Source of the DNA: Pandoraea eparura
Lineage (GTDB): Bacteria; Pseudomonadota; Gammaproteobacteria; Burkholderiales; Burkholderiaceae
Direction of reading: 5' to 3'
NCBI RefSeq assembly: GCF_902459725.1
Contig: NZ_CABPSH010000009.1
Coordinates: 1 to 64,000, forward strand
DNA: 64,000 nucleotides
Positions 9,701 to 19,443 of this stretch are shown piece after piece. A model generated the notes under the pieces. That model ran no database searches. It was not told the origin of the DNA and saw only the letters and a list, made by a program, of their open reading frames with translations. Numbering within the stretch: the first letter of the stretch is position 1; the number at the start of each line of letters is the position of its first letter. The position numbers and the translations under genes were made by a program.

Positions 9701-11026
9701 ATGGAAGTTTCAGTTGGGCGCGACAGCGCCACTACCCCGACAGCCCCGGAACGATCGGGCAAACGTATCGACGTAGGCGTCATTGCGGTATCCACCATCG
9801 GCAATGCGCTCGAATGGTTCGATTTCACCGTCTTCACGTTTTTCGCGGCCAACATCGCCCGCCAGTTCTTTCCCAGCGATAATCCGACTGCCGCCTTGCT
9901 CGCGACCTGGACAACGTTTGGCGTGGGCTTTCTCACGCGGCCGTTGGGCGGCATCGTGTTGGGCAACGTCGCCGACAGGCACGGCCGCAAGTCGGCCCTG
10001 CTGCTGACCATCTCGGTCATGGCGCTCGGTGTCGCAGTCATCGCTTTCGCCCCGACGTATGCGTCGATCGGCATGGCCGCACCGGTGCTGATGTTGATCG
10101 GCCGTTTCCTGCAAGGCTTTTCCGCCGGTGGCGAAGTGGGCAGCGCCACCGCCTTCCTGGTCGAGCATGCCCCTGTCGAACGCCGAGGCGTATACGGAAG
10201 CTTCCAGATGATCGCGCAGGCCTGCAGCATGTTGCTCGGGGCCATCGTATCGGTGGGCATCACGCAAACCCTGACACCGGAGCAGATCGACGCGTTCGGA
10301 TGGCGCATTCCCTTCGCGATCGGCCTGCTGATCGTGCCGGTTGGCCTCTACGTGCGCTCGCGCCTGGACGAATCCCCCGTATTCAAGGACGCCACCAGGC
10401 ACGCCGAGCCCCGTCGCTCGCCTTTCATCGAGTCGGTGACCACGCACTGGCGACAGGTGCTGGCCGGCTTCGGCCTGACGGTGTACGGCACCATTGGCAC
10501 CTACATCTTTTATTACTACATGCCGAGTTACGCCACGAAGTCGCTGGGCATTCCGTTCAAGAGCAGCGTGATCGCGTCGCTGTGCGCCGCCGTCGCCTAC
10601 ATCATCGGCACCTTTGCATCGGGCCGGATTTCAGATGCCATCGGCCGCAAGAAGCCGATGGTAGCGTCCGGCGTCATCAGCCTGGTCATCACGTATCCGC
10701 TGTTCCTGGCCGTGAGTCACACGCCGACCCTGCCAATGCTGATCGTTGTGCAGTGCTGCCTGATGCTCTCGCTCGGCCTGTTCCAGGGCTCGTATTGTGC
10801 CTTCGTGTGCGAACTCTTCCCGTCGCGGGTACGCGCCACATCGATGGCGATTGGCTACAACTTCGCCGTCATGATCTTCGGCGGCTTCGCCGGCGCCATT
10901 GCCACGCTTCTCATCAGTTGGACGGGGGACAAGCTCGCTGTCGTGTACTACGGGCTGTTCGGCGCGGCTGTCGGCCTCATCACGATCCTGATGCTGCAAG
11001 ACCGCTCCCGCATGCCGCTGCAATAA
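9701..11026 (+). CDS. MHS-family MFS transporter (metabolite:H+ symporter)
   Basis: 441 residues with about 12 hydrophobic segments. MFS/MHS landmarks are IGNALEWFDFTVF at the first helix, GVGFLTRPLGG and the loop 2-3 motif NVADRHGRKSALLL, and GRFLQGFSAGGEVG in helix 5. The family imports organic acids or small zwitterions with protons (relatives include KgtP, ProP and ShiA). AGGAG lies 7 nt before the start. It leads an operon with an M20 amidohydrolase and a DUF2817 hydrolase, which suggests uptake of an amide- or peptide-bonded substrate cleaved inside the cell. Confidence 0.92.
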   Translation: MEVSVGRDSATTPTAPERSGKRIDVGVIAVSTIGNALEWFDFTVFTFFAANIARQFFPSDNPTAALLATWTTFGVGFLTRPLGGIVLGNVADRHGRKSALLLTISVMALGVAVIAFAPTYASIGMAAPVLMLIGRFLQGFSAGGEVGSATAFLVEHAPVERRGVYGSFQMIAQACSMLLGAIVSVGITQTLTPEQIDAFGWRIPFAIGLLIVPVGLYVRSRLDESPVFKDATRHAEPRRSPFIESVTTHWRQVLAGFGLTVYGTIGTYIFYYYMPSYATKSLGIPFKSSVIASLCAAVAYIIGTFASGRISDAIGRKKPMVASGVISLVITYPLFLAVSHTPTLPMLIVVQCCLMLSLGLFQGSYCAFVCELFPSRVRATSMAIGYNFAVMIFGGFAGAIATLLISWTGDKLAVVYYGLFGAAVGLITILMLQDRSRMPLQ

Positions 11027-11182
11027 CGAACGGCACATCCCTGTCCATGCGCGGGCATTCGTCCCGCGCCTGCCTTGCCCACTCCCGTTCCACAACGCAC
11101 CCCATGGCCAATGTCGCGCCCCGGCTGGCTTGGTGATCGCCGGCGGCGGCGCCATCGGGGCCCCCATAGAGAACCCACCCAC

Positions 11183-12373
11183 ATGTCCATCATTCCTGAA
11201 ATCGCTGAACGCACCGCCGAGCTGCAGGCCATTCGCCGCGACATCCACGCCCACCCTGAGCTGCGTTACGAAGAAGCGCGAACGTCCGACATCGTTGCGC
11301 GTCTGCTCGAATCATGGGGTATCGAGGTCACCCGCGGCCTCGGCAAGACCGGTGTCGTCGGCGTGCTGCGTAATGGCACCGGCACGAAGACCATCGGCCT
11401 GCGGGCCGACATGGATGCCCTGCCCATCCAGGAACTCAACCGCTTTGCGCACGCTTCGCAATACGCGGGCAAGATGCATGCGTGCGGCCACGATGGCCAT
11501 ACCGCGATGTTGCTGGGCGCTGCACAGCACCTTGCCATGCATCGCACGTTCGATGGCACGATCGTATTCATCTTCCAGCCCGCGGAAGAAGGCGGCGGCG
11601 GCGCCAAGGCCATGCTCCAGGACGGCCTGTTCGAGCGATTCCCGGTCGACGCGGTGTTCGCGCTGCACAATTGGCCTGGGCTCGCCGCCGGCAGTTTCGG
11701 TGCACGCGTTGGCGCAACGCAGGCGTCGAGCAACGAGTTCCGGATCGTCGTCAAGGGCACCGGGGCACACGCCGCCATGCCGCATGACGGCATCGACCCT
11801 GTGCTGACGGCGATGCAGATCGGTACTGGACTGCAGAGCATCATGACGCGCAACAAGCGGCCGATCGATGCCGCCGTGCTGTCCATCACACAGATGCAGG
11901 CAGGCGAAGCCATCAACGTCATCCCGAACACCGCTACGTTGGCCGGCACCGTAAGGACGTTTTCGATCGACGTGCTCGATCTGGTGGAGACGCGCATGCG
12001 CGAGTTCTGCACATCGACGGCTGCCGCCTATGGCTGTACCGCGGAATTCACATTCGTGCGCAATTACCCGCCGACCATCAACACGGCGACGCAGACGCAG
12101 TTCGCCATCGATGTCATGCAGGAGATCGTCGGCCGCGACCACGTTGTCTACCCGATCGACCCGACCATGGGCGCGGAGGACTTTTCGTTTTTCCTGCAGG
12201 AACGGCCCGGTTGCTACGCGTATATCGGCAACGGACTCGGCGATCATCGCGCGCACGGCCACGGGCTCGGCCCCTGCATGCTCCACAATACGAGCTATGA
12301 CTTCAACGACGACGTGCTGACGCTGGGATCCACGTATTGGGTTCGTCTGGCAGAAGCCTTCCTGGTCGCGTAA
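11183..12373 (+). CDS. M20D-family amidohydrolase (hippurate/N-acyl amino acid type)
   Basis: 396 residues from the ATG at 11183. Metallopeptidase M20 motifs are intact: LRADMDALPIQE, HACGHDGHTAML, FQPAEEGGGGAKAM with the metal/base Glu pair, and GAEDFSFFLQE near the C-terminus. The subfamily removes acyl groups from N-acyl amino acids (hippurate, indole-3-acetyl-amino acids) or acts on related amides. It lies 156 bp after the MHS transporter and 6 bp before the DUF2817 gene. The leader before the start has only a weak ribosome site; the frame is open upstream to 11075. Confidence 0.92.
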   Translation: MSIIPEIAERTAELQAIRRDIHAHPELRYEEARTSDIVARLLESWGIEVTRGLGKTGVVGVLRNGTGTKTIGLRADMDALPIQELNRFAHASQYAGKMHACGHDGHTAMLLGAAQHLAMHRTFDGTIVFIFQPAEEGGGGAKAMLQDGLFERFPVDAVFALHNWPGLAAGSFGARVGATQASSNEFRIVVKGTGAHAAMPHDGIDPVLTAMQIGTGLQSIMTRNKRPIDAAVLSITQMQAGEAINVIPNTATLAGTVRTFSIDVLDLVETRMREFCTSTAAAYGCTAEFTFVRNYPPTINTATQTQFAIDVMQEIVGRDHVVYPIDPTMGAEDFSFFLQERPGCYAYIGNGLGDHRAHGHGLGPCMLHNTSYDFNDDVLTLGSTYWVRLAEAFLVA

Positions 12374-12379
12374 CGCATC

Positions 12380-13474
12380 ATGGTCAACGAATGCTTTTCC
12401 GCGACCTACGCGCAGGCGCGAGAGCGGTTTGCCGCCGCTGCGCGGGCCGCCGGGGTTGCCGTGACGAGCCATCTCATCCCCGGCATCGCGGGGCGTGAAG
12501 GCGAGGCACTGGCTACCGACGTTGTGCGGCTCGGGGCTGCGCGTACCCGTCGGCTATTGATCTTGACGTCGGGTACGCATGGCGTAGAGGGTTTTTGCGG
12601 CAGCGCGGCGCAAGTCGCACTGCTGGGCGATGCAGGACTACAGGCACGCCTGGCGGCGGCTGATGTGGCGATCCTTGTCGTGCATGCCATCAATCCTTAC
12701 GGCTTCTCGTGGCTGTCGCGAACCAACGAGGACAACGTGGACTTGAACCGCAACAGCATCGACTTCACACAGCCGCTGCCGGCCAACGATGCCTACGCCG
12801 ATCTGCACGCCTTGCTGGTGCCACCGATGTGGCCGCCCTCGGACGACAATGTCGCGGCGATCACGCACTATATCGCCGCGCACGGTGAACCCGCGTATCA
12901 GCGCGCGCTGACCCTTGGGCAATATCGATTTGCAGACGGGTTGTTCTATGGCGGGCGTGCTCCGGTGGCAAGCACCCGACTGATGGGCGCGTTGATCCTC
13001 GAGCATGCGCACGCGTGCGACGCGGTGGGGTGGATCGACTTTCATACCGGGCTTGGTCCCCCCGGTCACGGCGAAAAGATCAGCGTTGGACGAGTCGACG
13101 CCGCCGAACTCAGGCGCGCTCGTGCCTGGTGGGGGGCCGATCTGGCCAGCCCGGTCGACGGCACGACGGTGGCATCCAACGTTGGCGGGCCATTGCTCGA
13201 CACCTTGCGGTTTGCACGTCCGGATGCGCAGGTCACCGCCATGGCCATCGAATATGGCACGGTACCGCTCATCGACATGTTGCACATGCTGCGGGCCGAT
13301 GCCTGGCTACGCCAGCATCCGGACGCGCCGGCAGTGCAGGCGGCGGCGATTCGTGCAGCGGTGCGCGCGGCGTTCTGCTTCGAGGACCCGATTTGGCAAG
13401 GACAGATTCTGGGGCAGGCGCGTGTGGCAATCCTGCAAGCCGTAACGGGGTTGGGGCGCGGTGCTGTCGACTAA
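12380..13474 (+). CDS. DUF2817 family, M14-like zinc hydrolase
   Basis: 364 residues. The protein matches the DUF2817 pattern: SGTHGVEGFCGSA with the HxxE zinc pair, INPYGFSWLSRTNEDNVDLNRN, and WIDFHTGLG with a third zinc His. An EYGT segment near residue 293 may hold the general-base Glu. These are carboxypeptidase-A-like features but true substrates are not established for most members. It starts 6 bp after the M20 gene, so the two hydrolases are probably co-translated and may act in sequence on the imported substrate. Confidence 0.85.
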   Translation: MVNECFSATYAQARERFAAAARAAGVAVTSHLIPGIAGREGEALATDVVRLGAARTRRLLILTSGTHGVEGFCGSAAQVALLGDAGLQARLAAADVAILVVHAINPYGFSWLSRTNEDNVDLNRNSIDFTQPLPANDAYADLHALLVPPMWPPSDDNVAAITHYIAAHGEPAYQRALTLGQYRFADGLFYGGRAPVASTRLMGALILEHAHACDAVGWIDFHTGLGPPGHGEKISVGRVDAAELRRARAWWGADLASPVDGTTVASNVGGPLLDTLRFARPDAQVTAMAIEYGTVPLIDMLHMLRADAWLRQHPDAPAVQAAAIRAAVRAAFCFEDPIWQGQILGQARVAILQAVTGLGRGAVD

Positions 13475-13527
13475 GCTTCGAGGCGAGCGTTGGCGTCGCC
13501 AGTGGCGGCACCCGCCCCTTCCCCCCA

Positions 13528-13557
13528 ATGCCGTTCAGTGCGCTGACTGAACGGCAT
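13528..13557. terminator. Perfect 12-bp hairpin between convergent genes
   Basis: ATGCCGTTCAGT (13528-13539), 6-nt loop, and its exact complement (13546-13557). It lies between the convergent DUF2817 and lipoprotein genes. There is no T-tract on either side, so it may be a factor-dependent terminator or mRNA-stabilising hairpin. Confidence 0.5.
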
Positions 13558-13613
13558 CGTCCAAAAATGCGAAACGGCAAGCCGCTGTCGGGCGCACAGG
13601 TTGCGGAACTCGA

Positions 13614-14435
13614 TCAATGCGGTTGACTGGCGACGACGGGAACGGTTTCGATTGTCACACGGCGGTCGGCTGCGAGGCATTGCAAGGCGGCCGCCGAACG
13701 TCCGGCGGGACATCCCGAAGACACCGGGTTAGCACTCCCCATACCGACGGCATCAATCCGACGGGCATCGATGCCACGGCTGGCGAAATAGTCGCGAACG
13801 GTCTGGGCTCGGTGAAGCGATAACTGTTGATTGTAGGCTTCCGATCCAATTCGGTCGGTATATCCCGCGACCTTGATACGCTCACCGTTCGCCACGTTAT
13901 CGCTAAGCGAGGCCGCGATACTGTCAAGTTTGGCGCGCCCTTCCGGCCGCAAATCGCTGAGCGCGAATTGGTTGAATCCGAACAACAATGACGCGTCGAG
14001 CGTGATCTGCTTGACCGGCGTCGGCGCCGGCGTCGCAGCCGCCACAGGCGTTGGATTCACATACTTCTCGCATTCCGGTTCCTTCCAATACGTCGCCTTG
14101 ACCAGCCGATTTTCATCGTACTGGACTTGGTACTGGCAGGAGATGAAGTCGTTTCCGTGCCCGGTCCGAAAGTCAAAGATGTAGTTCCACACGCGCACGC
14201 CAATCACACCTTCATCAAAGTGCGGTTCTTTCAGGAGTGCGTAAACTTGCGTCTTATTCAACCCGGGAGCCATTTGCCGCAGATTGTCGACGTTGACAAA
14301 GGTCCCCTCCTTCAGCCATGCGCTGTCTCTGTCGGGGAACGCAACGCGCCCATCCGGGCCGGTCGTTGGCACGGTGCCACAACCCGCCAGGCAAATGCCG
14401 ATACCGACAATTGCGCCGATCTTGTTAAATTTCAT
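13614..14435 (-). CDS. BamE/OmpA-like lipoprotein downstream of the adhesin
   Basis: 273 residues. A lipoprotein signal with lipobox LAGC (Cys about 19) is followed by a SmpA/OmlA (BamE-like) domain: LRQMAPGLNKTQVYALLKEP and VWNYIFDFRT. After a Pro/Ala/Thr linker comes an OmpA C-terminal peptidoglycan-binding domain: LLFGFNQFALSDL, VAGYTDRIGSEAYNQQLSLHRA and MGSANPVSSGC. It starts 60 bp after the adhesin stop on the same strand. Adhesin-linked lipoproteins (for example SadB with SadA in Salmonella) help export trimeric autotransporters; a similar role here is an inference. Confidence 0.88.
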   Translation of the reverse strand: MKFNKIGAIVGIGICLAGCGTVPTTGPDGRVAFPDRDSAWLKEGTFVNVDNLRQMAPGLNKTQVYALLKEPHFDEGVIGVRVWNYIFDFRTGHGNDFISCQYQVQYDENRLVKATYWKEPECEKYVNPTPVAAATPAPTPVKQITLDASLLFGFNQFALSDLRPEGRAKLDSIAASLSDNVANGERIKVAGYTDRIGSEAYNQQLSLHRAQTVRDYFASRGIDARRIDAVGMGSANPVSSGCPAGRSAAALQCLAADRRVTIETVPVVASQPH

Positions 14436-14495
14436 GAGTGTTCACCATCAAATTGGGTGCGGCAGTGCTTTCCGGCACAGGACCGCGCCGTGTCC

Positions 14496-17400
14496 TTACC
14501 ATTGGAAGCCCGCGCCGATTGCGGCACCCGTGCCGCCTCGGGTGCTGGTCGTCAGCGAGCCCTTGTAGACCCATCTGCCGTTTTCCGAGATTGTCGACAA
14601 ACCGACTGCGATGCCTTGCTGGCCTTGCCACGTCGACGCTGCGACCGAGACCATGCTCTTGCCCGGCGCCGTCGGTTGCGGCAAGCCGGCGACCGCCATC
14701 GCTGCGGCGACACCTGCGTTCAGATCACGCCTCAAGTTGTTAACCTGTTGATCCGTGTACTGGTTCGCTTGCGCCACGCCTGCATTCAACTGATTCAAGT
14801 TGACCGCGTCGGTGCCGTTCACACCCGGTGCGACGTTGCTGATGGTGCGTTCGTTGCCGGGTGAGCCCACCGATACCGTATTCGGCGCATCTGCGACCGA
14901 ATTTGCACCCAGTGCCACGGAGTTCGCACCGCTTGCGCTTGCGCCATCACCGATCGCCGTGCTTCCGTTGCCGGACGCAACGCTCCCGCTGCCCACAGCG
15001 GTCGACCCCGTACCGCTGGCCGTTGGCGCCGTGTATGTGACTGGATTACCCGCGACCCACTCATTACCGTTCGAGACCGATCCCCCGCTTGAGACAGGAG
15101 CCCCTGTCGAATTCGAAATCTCATTACTGAGCGTCGAACTCATCAATCCGATGGCGCCCTCGAGCTGGGACAAGTTCACCGCATCGGTCGGTTGTGTGCC
15201 CGGGGCGACGTTCGTAATCTGGCGCAGGCCACCGAGCGTGCCGACCGAAACCGCGCCGTAGAGCGTCGCAAAGCTGGTTCCGGTGATTGGATCCACGTAG
15301 TTTCCGGCCGAACGCGTGGCGACGGAACCTGCGCCTAGGGCGACCCCCCCGGATGTCGAGACGCTAGCGCCCGAACCGATCGCAAGCGAACTCCCGCTTG
15401 TGGCGGTTGCGCTGGTGCCGATCGCGACATCGTTAGCCACGGTCGGATCGCCGCTCACGCCCGCCACTGCTCCGGCCCCCTGAGCGATTGAGGTATTGCC
15501 GTTTGCAACGGCCGACGGGCCAACCGCAACGCTATCGGTGCCCACCGCCGCGGAATCCGGCGCCGCGGAATTCGCATGGAAATACTTGATACCGCCGCCG
15601 TTCACAGCGTTGTTCACCGTATTCTCCACGGCATAAAGCTGACTACCGTTCACCGCGTCGGTAGAGGTCGACGAGACAGTCCCCGCGGCAACATTGGTGA
15701 TCTTGTTACCACCGTTGTTCAGACCAGTGTTGGTCAGAGTCACGGTCGAGCCACCCCCTGCCGGAGTGATGGTCACGCCGGTCGAGCTCACCGAGGTGCT
15801 GTTGCCGCTCGCATCCGTCGTAGTCACACCGCTGCCGTTGGTCACCGTGGTGTTACCCGCGCCATCGCCCGTCGTCAGGCTGTTCGACACCAGATCCGGG
15901 TTTGTCGCGATCGTCAGGGTGGTACCGTTCTGCGTGATCGCGATGTTGTTGCCCGCCGTCGTCGTCACCGTCGAGCCCGGAGCAACATTCGCCACACTCG
16001 TACCACTCACCGTGCCCGTGCCCGTTGCCGCCGTCGTCCTGTTCCAGCCCGCGTTCGCCGCAGTCGACACTGCGTTGAGTTGGCTCACGTTGACCGCATC
16101 GGTGGAGTTCACGCCAGCGCCTACATTCGTGATCGTGTTGCCGCCGTTATTCAGGCCGGTGTTCGTCAAGCTTACCGTGCCGTTCGTGCCGCCCGTGATC
16201 GCCACACCCGCGTTGTTCATCACCGTGTTACCTGTGGTCACCGAGGTGAAGTCCGGGTTATCCGCCAATTGAACCTGCAGCTTGCCGGTCGTCGGATCGG
16301 CCACCGTCTGCACGTTCTTCGATGAATACGTGCCTGCCGTCGTCGTACCCGAGGCGTCCAGCGCAAGACCTCTCGCCGCCGTCGTCGAGCCGATCACCGG
16401 CAACGTACCGCCAAGGTTCTCGTGGATCGTATTGCCTGCGGCATCAGTGAAGTTCAGACCGTCGTTGGTGAGACTGGTGCTTTGCTGATTCAACTGGCTC
16501 ACGTTCACCGCGTCGGTCGCGTTCACCCCGTTGGCCACGTTCGTGATCGTGTTGCCGCCGTTGTTCAGACCGGTGTTGGTCAAGCTCACCGTGCCGTTCG
16601 TGCCACCCGCGATCGTCACGCCGGTGTTGTTCATCACGGTGTTGCCCGTGGTGACGCTCGTCGCCGTCAGGTTCGGGTTTGTGTTGATCGTCAGATTACC
16701 GTTGGTCGCGTTTTGGCTGACCGTAACGTTGCCACTGCTGCCCGGCGACACGTCTACCGTCGCCCCCGGCGCGATGTTCACGCCGGTCCCGCCGTTCGCC
16801 GACAGGTTCCAACCCTTCGACGCCGTCGTGTTGATGGCCGTCAGCGCGCTATTGACGTTGTTGTACGTATTGCCGCCGACGTTCAATACCGTCGTCAATT
16901 GCCCCGTACTGCTGTTGTATGTGCTGCCCCCGCCCAAACCGGTCGCAGCACTGCCACCGAGGTTGTTGACTGCGGAGCCAACCGCATAAAGCTGGCTGCC
17001 ATTGATCGCATCCAGGCTGGTCGCAGTGACTGAACCGGCCGCAACATTCTGAATCTGGCGTGGCGCGCTCGTGGTCCCCACGGAGACAACACCCGTGGTG
17101 TCCGATGTTCCCGCCACCGCTCCGCCATTGATGCTGTATGGCCCCCTCGACGGCGTATTCGTCGTCGAGTTCCGGCCCAACGCAACATCACCGGCGTTCG
17201 TGGCTGTCGCCCCTGAACCTAATGCGATACCGCCCGCAGCCTTTGCATTGGCAGTGTCGCCCAGCGCCAACGCCCCCGCCGCTGCCGCGGTGCTGCTGTT
17301 GCCCATTGCGACCGAACCCTGCCCGACCGCAGTGTCCGCGTTGCCGATAGCCACAGCGCCGCTGGCCATGTTCGAAGGCGTTGCCGACGCGGTCCCATCG

Positions 17401-18668
17401 CTGTTCGCGATATCGTTCGCCCCCCCCGTGAACGCACCGGTTCCCGAAGCGTAGCTTGGGTCGCCGATCGACACGGCACCGTTGCCGTATGCGGTGTTAC
17501 TCCTGCCAATCGCCACCGCCCCCCCGGCAGACGTGCCGGCATTGGCCGTAGTTCCCGATGACCCAATCGCCACGTTCTGGCCGATCGCCCCACTGGAGAT
17601 CCCATCACCTTCTGCGATCCCGTACGCGCCTTTCACTGTCGCACCCCGGCCTATCGCCAGGCCAGACGCACCGATGGCCACTACCGACGATTGACCGCCG
17701 ATGGCAATGGCATTCACGGCTGCGGCCGTTGCCCCACCGGTAGCGTTGCCACCCAGGGCCATCGCGCCCGCTGCAGAGGCGTTGGCGCTCGGTCCGAGCG
17801 CGGTCGAATAGCCCCCGGTCGCCTTCGCCTTGGTGCCAAACGCCGTGTCATTGGTGACTGCCCCACCGGATACGCCGGCGATCGCCTGATTACCAAAAGC
17901 GGAATCGCCATCGTTGTATGCGTGGGTGGTATAGCCAAGTGCCACTGCCCCCGTGCCCGCCGCAGTGGCAGTCTGCCCAATGGCTGTCGACTCATTTCCC
18001 GAAGCATTGACCCCCGACGAACCGGCATGCCCGCCGATCGCGATGGCGTCGGTCCCGCTGGCTACCGCCTGATCGCCGATTGCCGTCTGGGACCCGGTGC
18101 CGGAGGCATTTGAGCTGGCGCCGATGGCAACGGGAGAGGTTCCGCCGGTTGTGTTGGTGCTATTTGCTTTGGAATACACACCAATTGCGACGGCGCCGTT
18201 TTGGAATACACCACCGGTTGTCCCGGCGCTCGCCAAACCGCCAATTGCAATCGCGCCGGCAGACGTCGGTCCGCCGAGCGCGACTGCGGAATCGCCCATC
18301 GCGATGGCGTAATAGCCTGTCGCAGAGGCTCCATTACCGCAGGCAATCGCATAGGTGCCGTTCGTCGTGCCTTCCGTCGCCGAAATTGCTGAGTTGACGC
18401 AATAGGACGATTGCGCAAACACTGCCCCGGAAAACCCGAGCGTCGTTACGCAGAAAACAGCAGCCGCCAGCGCAGACGGCCGAAAGAGCGCTGTCAGTGG
18501 CGCAAACGCAAACGCGGTTCCTCTGCGTTCCGCGACCGGAAATCCCGGCATGTCCTCAACCGCCTGCCTCCCCCCCTTGTTCGGCTTCCCCCGCGTGGCA
18601 GAAATCTCCGAAACCGCTACCCAAGCCCCAAGCGTCTCATTCCAAATTGATCGATACGACCTGTTCAT
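14496..18668 (-). CDS. Trimeric autotransporter adhesin (YadA/Hia type)
   Basis: 1390 residues from the ATG at 18668, chosen because MNRSYRSIWNETLGAWVAVSE is the extended signal-peptide region (ESPR) of large type Vc autotransporters; GAGAGG lies about 10 nt upstream. After signal cleavage near VFAQSS comes a long head of YadA-like repeats of the AxAIG type. Then follow stalk repeats with neck motifs (GVNATDAVNVSQLN, STDAVNGSQLY) and a C-terminal YadA anchor (AAAMAVAGLPQP ... GAAIGAGFQW) that forms the 12-strand trimeric barrel. The final Trp is typical of BAM-recognised proteins. It probably mediates attachment to host or surfaces. Internal repeats make copy-number change likely. Confidence 0.95.
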   Translation of the reverse strand: MNRSYRSIWNETLGAWVAVSEISATRGKPNKGGRQAVEDMPGFPVAERRGTAFAFAPLTALFRPSALAAAVFCVTTLGFSGAVFAQSSYCVNSAISATEGTTNGTYAIACGNGASATGYYAIAMGDSAVALGGPTSAGAIAIGGLASAGTTGGVFQNGAVAIGVYSKANSTNTTGGTSPVAIGASSNASGTGSQTAIGDQAVASGTDAIAIGGHAGSSGVNASGNESTAIGQTATAAGTGAVALGYTTHAYNDGDSAFGNQAIAGVSGGAVTNDTAFGTKAKATGGYSTALGPSANASAAGAMALGGNATGGATAAAVNAIAIGGQSSVVAIGASGLAIGRGATVKGAYGIAEGDGISSGAIGQNVAIGSSGTTANAGTSAGGAVAIGRSNTAYGNGAVSIGDPSYASGTGAFTGGANDIANSDGTASATPSNMASGAVAIGNADTAVGQGSVAMGNSSTAAAAGALALGDTANAKAAGGIALGSGATATNAGDVALGRNSTTNTPSRGPYSINGGAVAGTSDTTGVVSVGTTSAPRQIQNVAAGSVTATSLDAINGSQLYAVGSAVNNLGGSAATGLGGGSTYNSSTGQLTTVLNVGGNTYNNVNSALTAINTTASKGWNLSANGGTGVNIAPGATVDVSPGSSGNVTVSQNATNGNLTINTNPNLTATSVTTGNTVMNNTGVTIAGGTNGTVSLTNTGLNNGGNTITNVANGVNATDAVNVSQLNQQSTSLTNDGLNFTDAAGNTIHENLGGTLPVIGSTTAARGLALDASGTTTAGTYSSKNVQTVADPTTGKLQVQLADNPDFTSVTTGNTVMNNAGVAITGGTNGTVSLTNTGLNNGGNTITNVGAGVNSTDAVNVSQLNAVSTAANAGWNRTTAATGTGTVSGTSVANVAPGSTVTTTAGNNIAITQNGTTLTIATNPDLVSNSLTTGDGAGNTTVTNGSGVTTTDASGNSTSVSSTGVTITPAGGGSTVTLTNTGLNNGGNKITNVAAGTVSSTSTDAVNGSQLYAVENTVNNAVNGGGIKYFHANSAAPDSAAVGTDSVAVGPSAVANGNTSIAQGAGAVAGVSGDPTVANDVAIGTSATATSGSSLAIGSGASVSTSGGVALGAGSVATRSAGNYVDPITGTSFATLYGAVSVGTLGGLRQITNVAPGTQPTDAVNLSQLEGAIGLMSSTLSNEISNSTGAPVSSGGSVSNGNEWVAGNPVTYTAPTASGTGSTAVGSGSVASGNGSTAIGDGASASGANSVALGANSVADAPNTVSVGSPGNERTISNVAPGVNGTDAVNLNQLNAGVAQANQYTDQQVNNLRRDLNAGVAAAMAVAGLPQPTAPGKSMVSVAASTWQGQQGIAVGLSTISENGRWVYKGSLTTSTRGGTGAAIGAGFQW
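16105..16654 (-). repeat. Duplicated stalk module inside the adhesin
   Basis: Segments 16105-16240 and 16519-16654 are near-identical at the DNA level, 414 bp (138 codons) apart. Both encode TGNTVMNN...GTNGTVSLTNTGLNNGG followed by a neck motif. A third, more diverged copy lies near 15690-15790. The arrangement is prone to recombination within the gene. Confidence 0.8.
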
Positions 18669-19443
18669 ACGACTAGCACCTCTCACTTTGTCTCGACCAA
18701 ACACGAGCCCACGCAAGCCACTCTTGGGGGAAATTCTCGACACGGTCTGCGATGCGCAACGAGCGCATTTAAAGCGGATGCTAAAGACGGAGGCTTCGAA
18801 TATTGACAACAAATGTCAATGCAACAGCCGTCCCACTGTTGAAATTTCACCCTCCGAGGAGGAACCACTTAAACAGCCCTTCGGATGTTTTCGGCATCAA
18901 AATCAAAGCCGGCAATCGTACTGATTTGCGTACGATCGCGCATCGGTATTCAGGAAGTGCATCGACTGGGAATGCGCATGAATAGGCCCTCCGGCATGTA
19001 GGCATGCGAGTCGCCGAACAAGGACCGTCACGCATTTTTTTCAGTAACTCGGTGCGACACACCGGAGCGCCCGCGGCTGCCGCCACAGTCCACGCCCAAT
19101 TCGAGCCGACATTTTTTATGCCACTTTGGCGACGCAGACGCCACGCGATATTGACGTTTGTTTTCGATTGGCGAACGTTACGGCTGCCTGAACGGGGTGG
19201 CACGCATCGGACTCGCTGTGACTCGCCCGGCGAATTCCTGACCCTCTGCCTGCTGTCCTTCGCTGGTGGTGACGAACGAGAGCAAAGCGAACCGTGCTGA
19301 GCATGGGCAGCAGGCATCCGGCTTCAACACGACAACCCGATCAAGACCCGCCGCGGGGCCCGCCGACAGCAACAATTGTTTGCAGTCGGTACCTAGCGGT
19401 CCATTAGCCTGAGTTCCTAACCTCACTCATAAGGAGCATTGCG
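18669..19443. other. Long leader and intergenic region upstream of the adhesin
   Basis: About 775 bp without a supported gene. The first 150 bp next to the adhesin could code in its frame but look like a leader. An inverted repeat at 18802-18820 (ATTGACA, 5-nt spacer, TGTCAAT) lies about 135 bp before the adhesin start and may be an operator. The rest (about 18840-19420) shows no protein resemblance and I could not identify an RNA gene in it. Confidence 0.45.
18802..18820. promoter_or_regulatory. Palindrome upstream of the adhesin gene
   Basis: Perfect 7-bp inverted repeat ATTGACA/TGTCAAT with a 5-nt spacer, in a local AT-rich patch 134 bp before the adhesin ATG. The size suits a dimeric regulator, but the binding protein is unknown. 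Confidence 0.4.
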
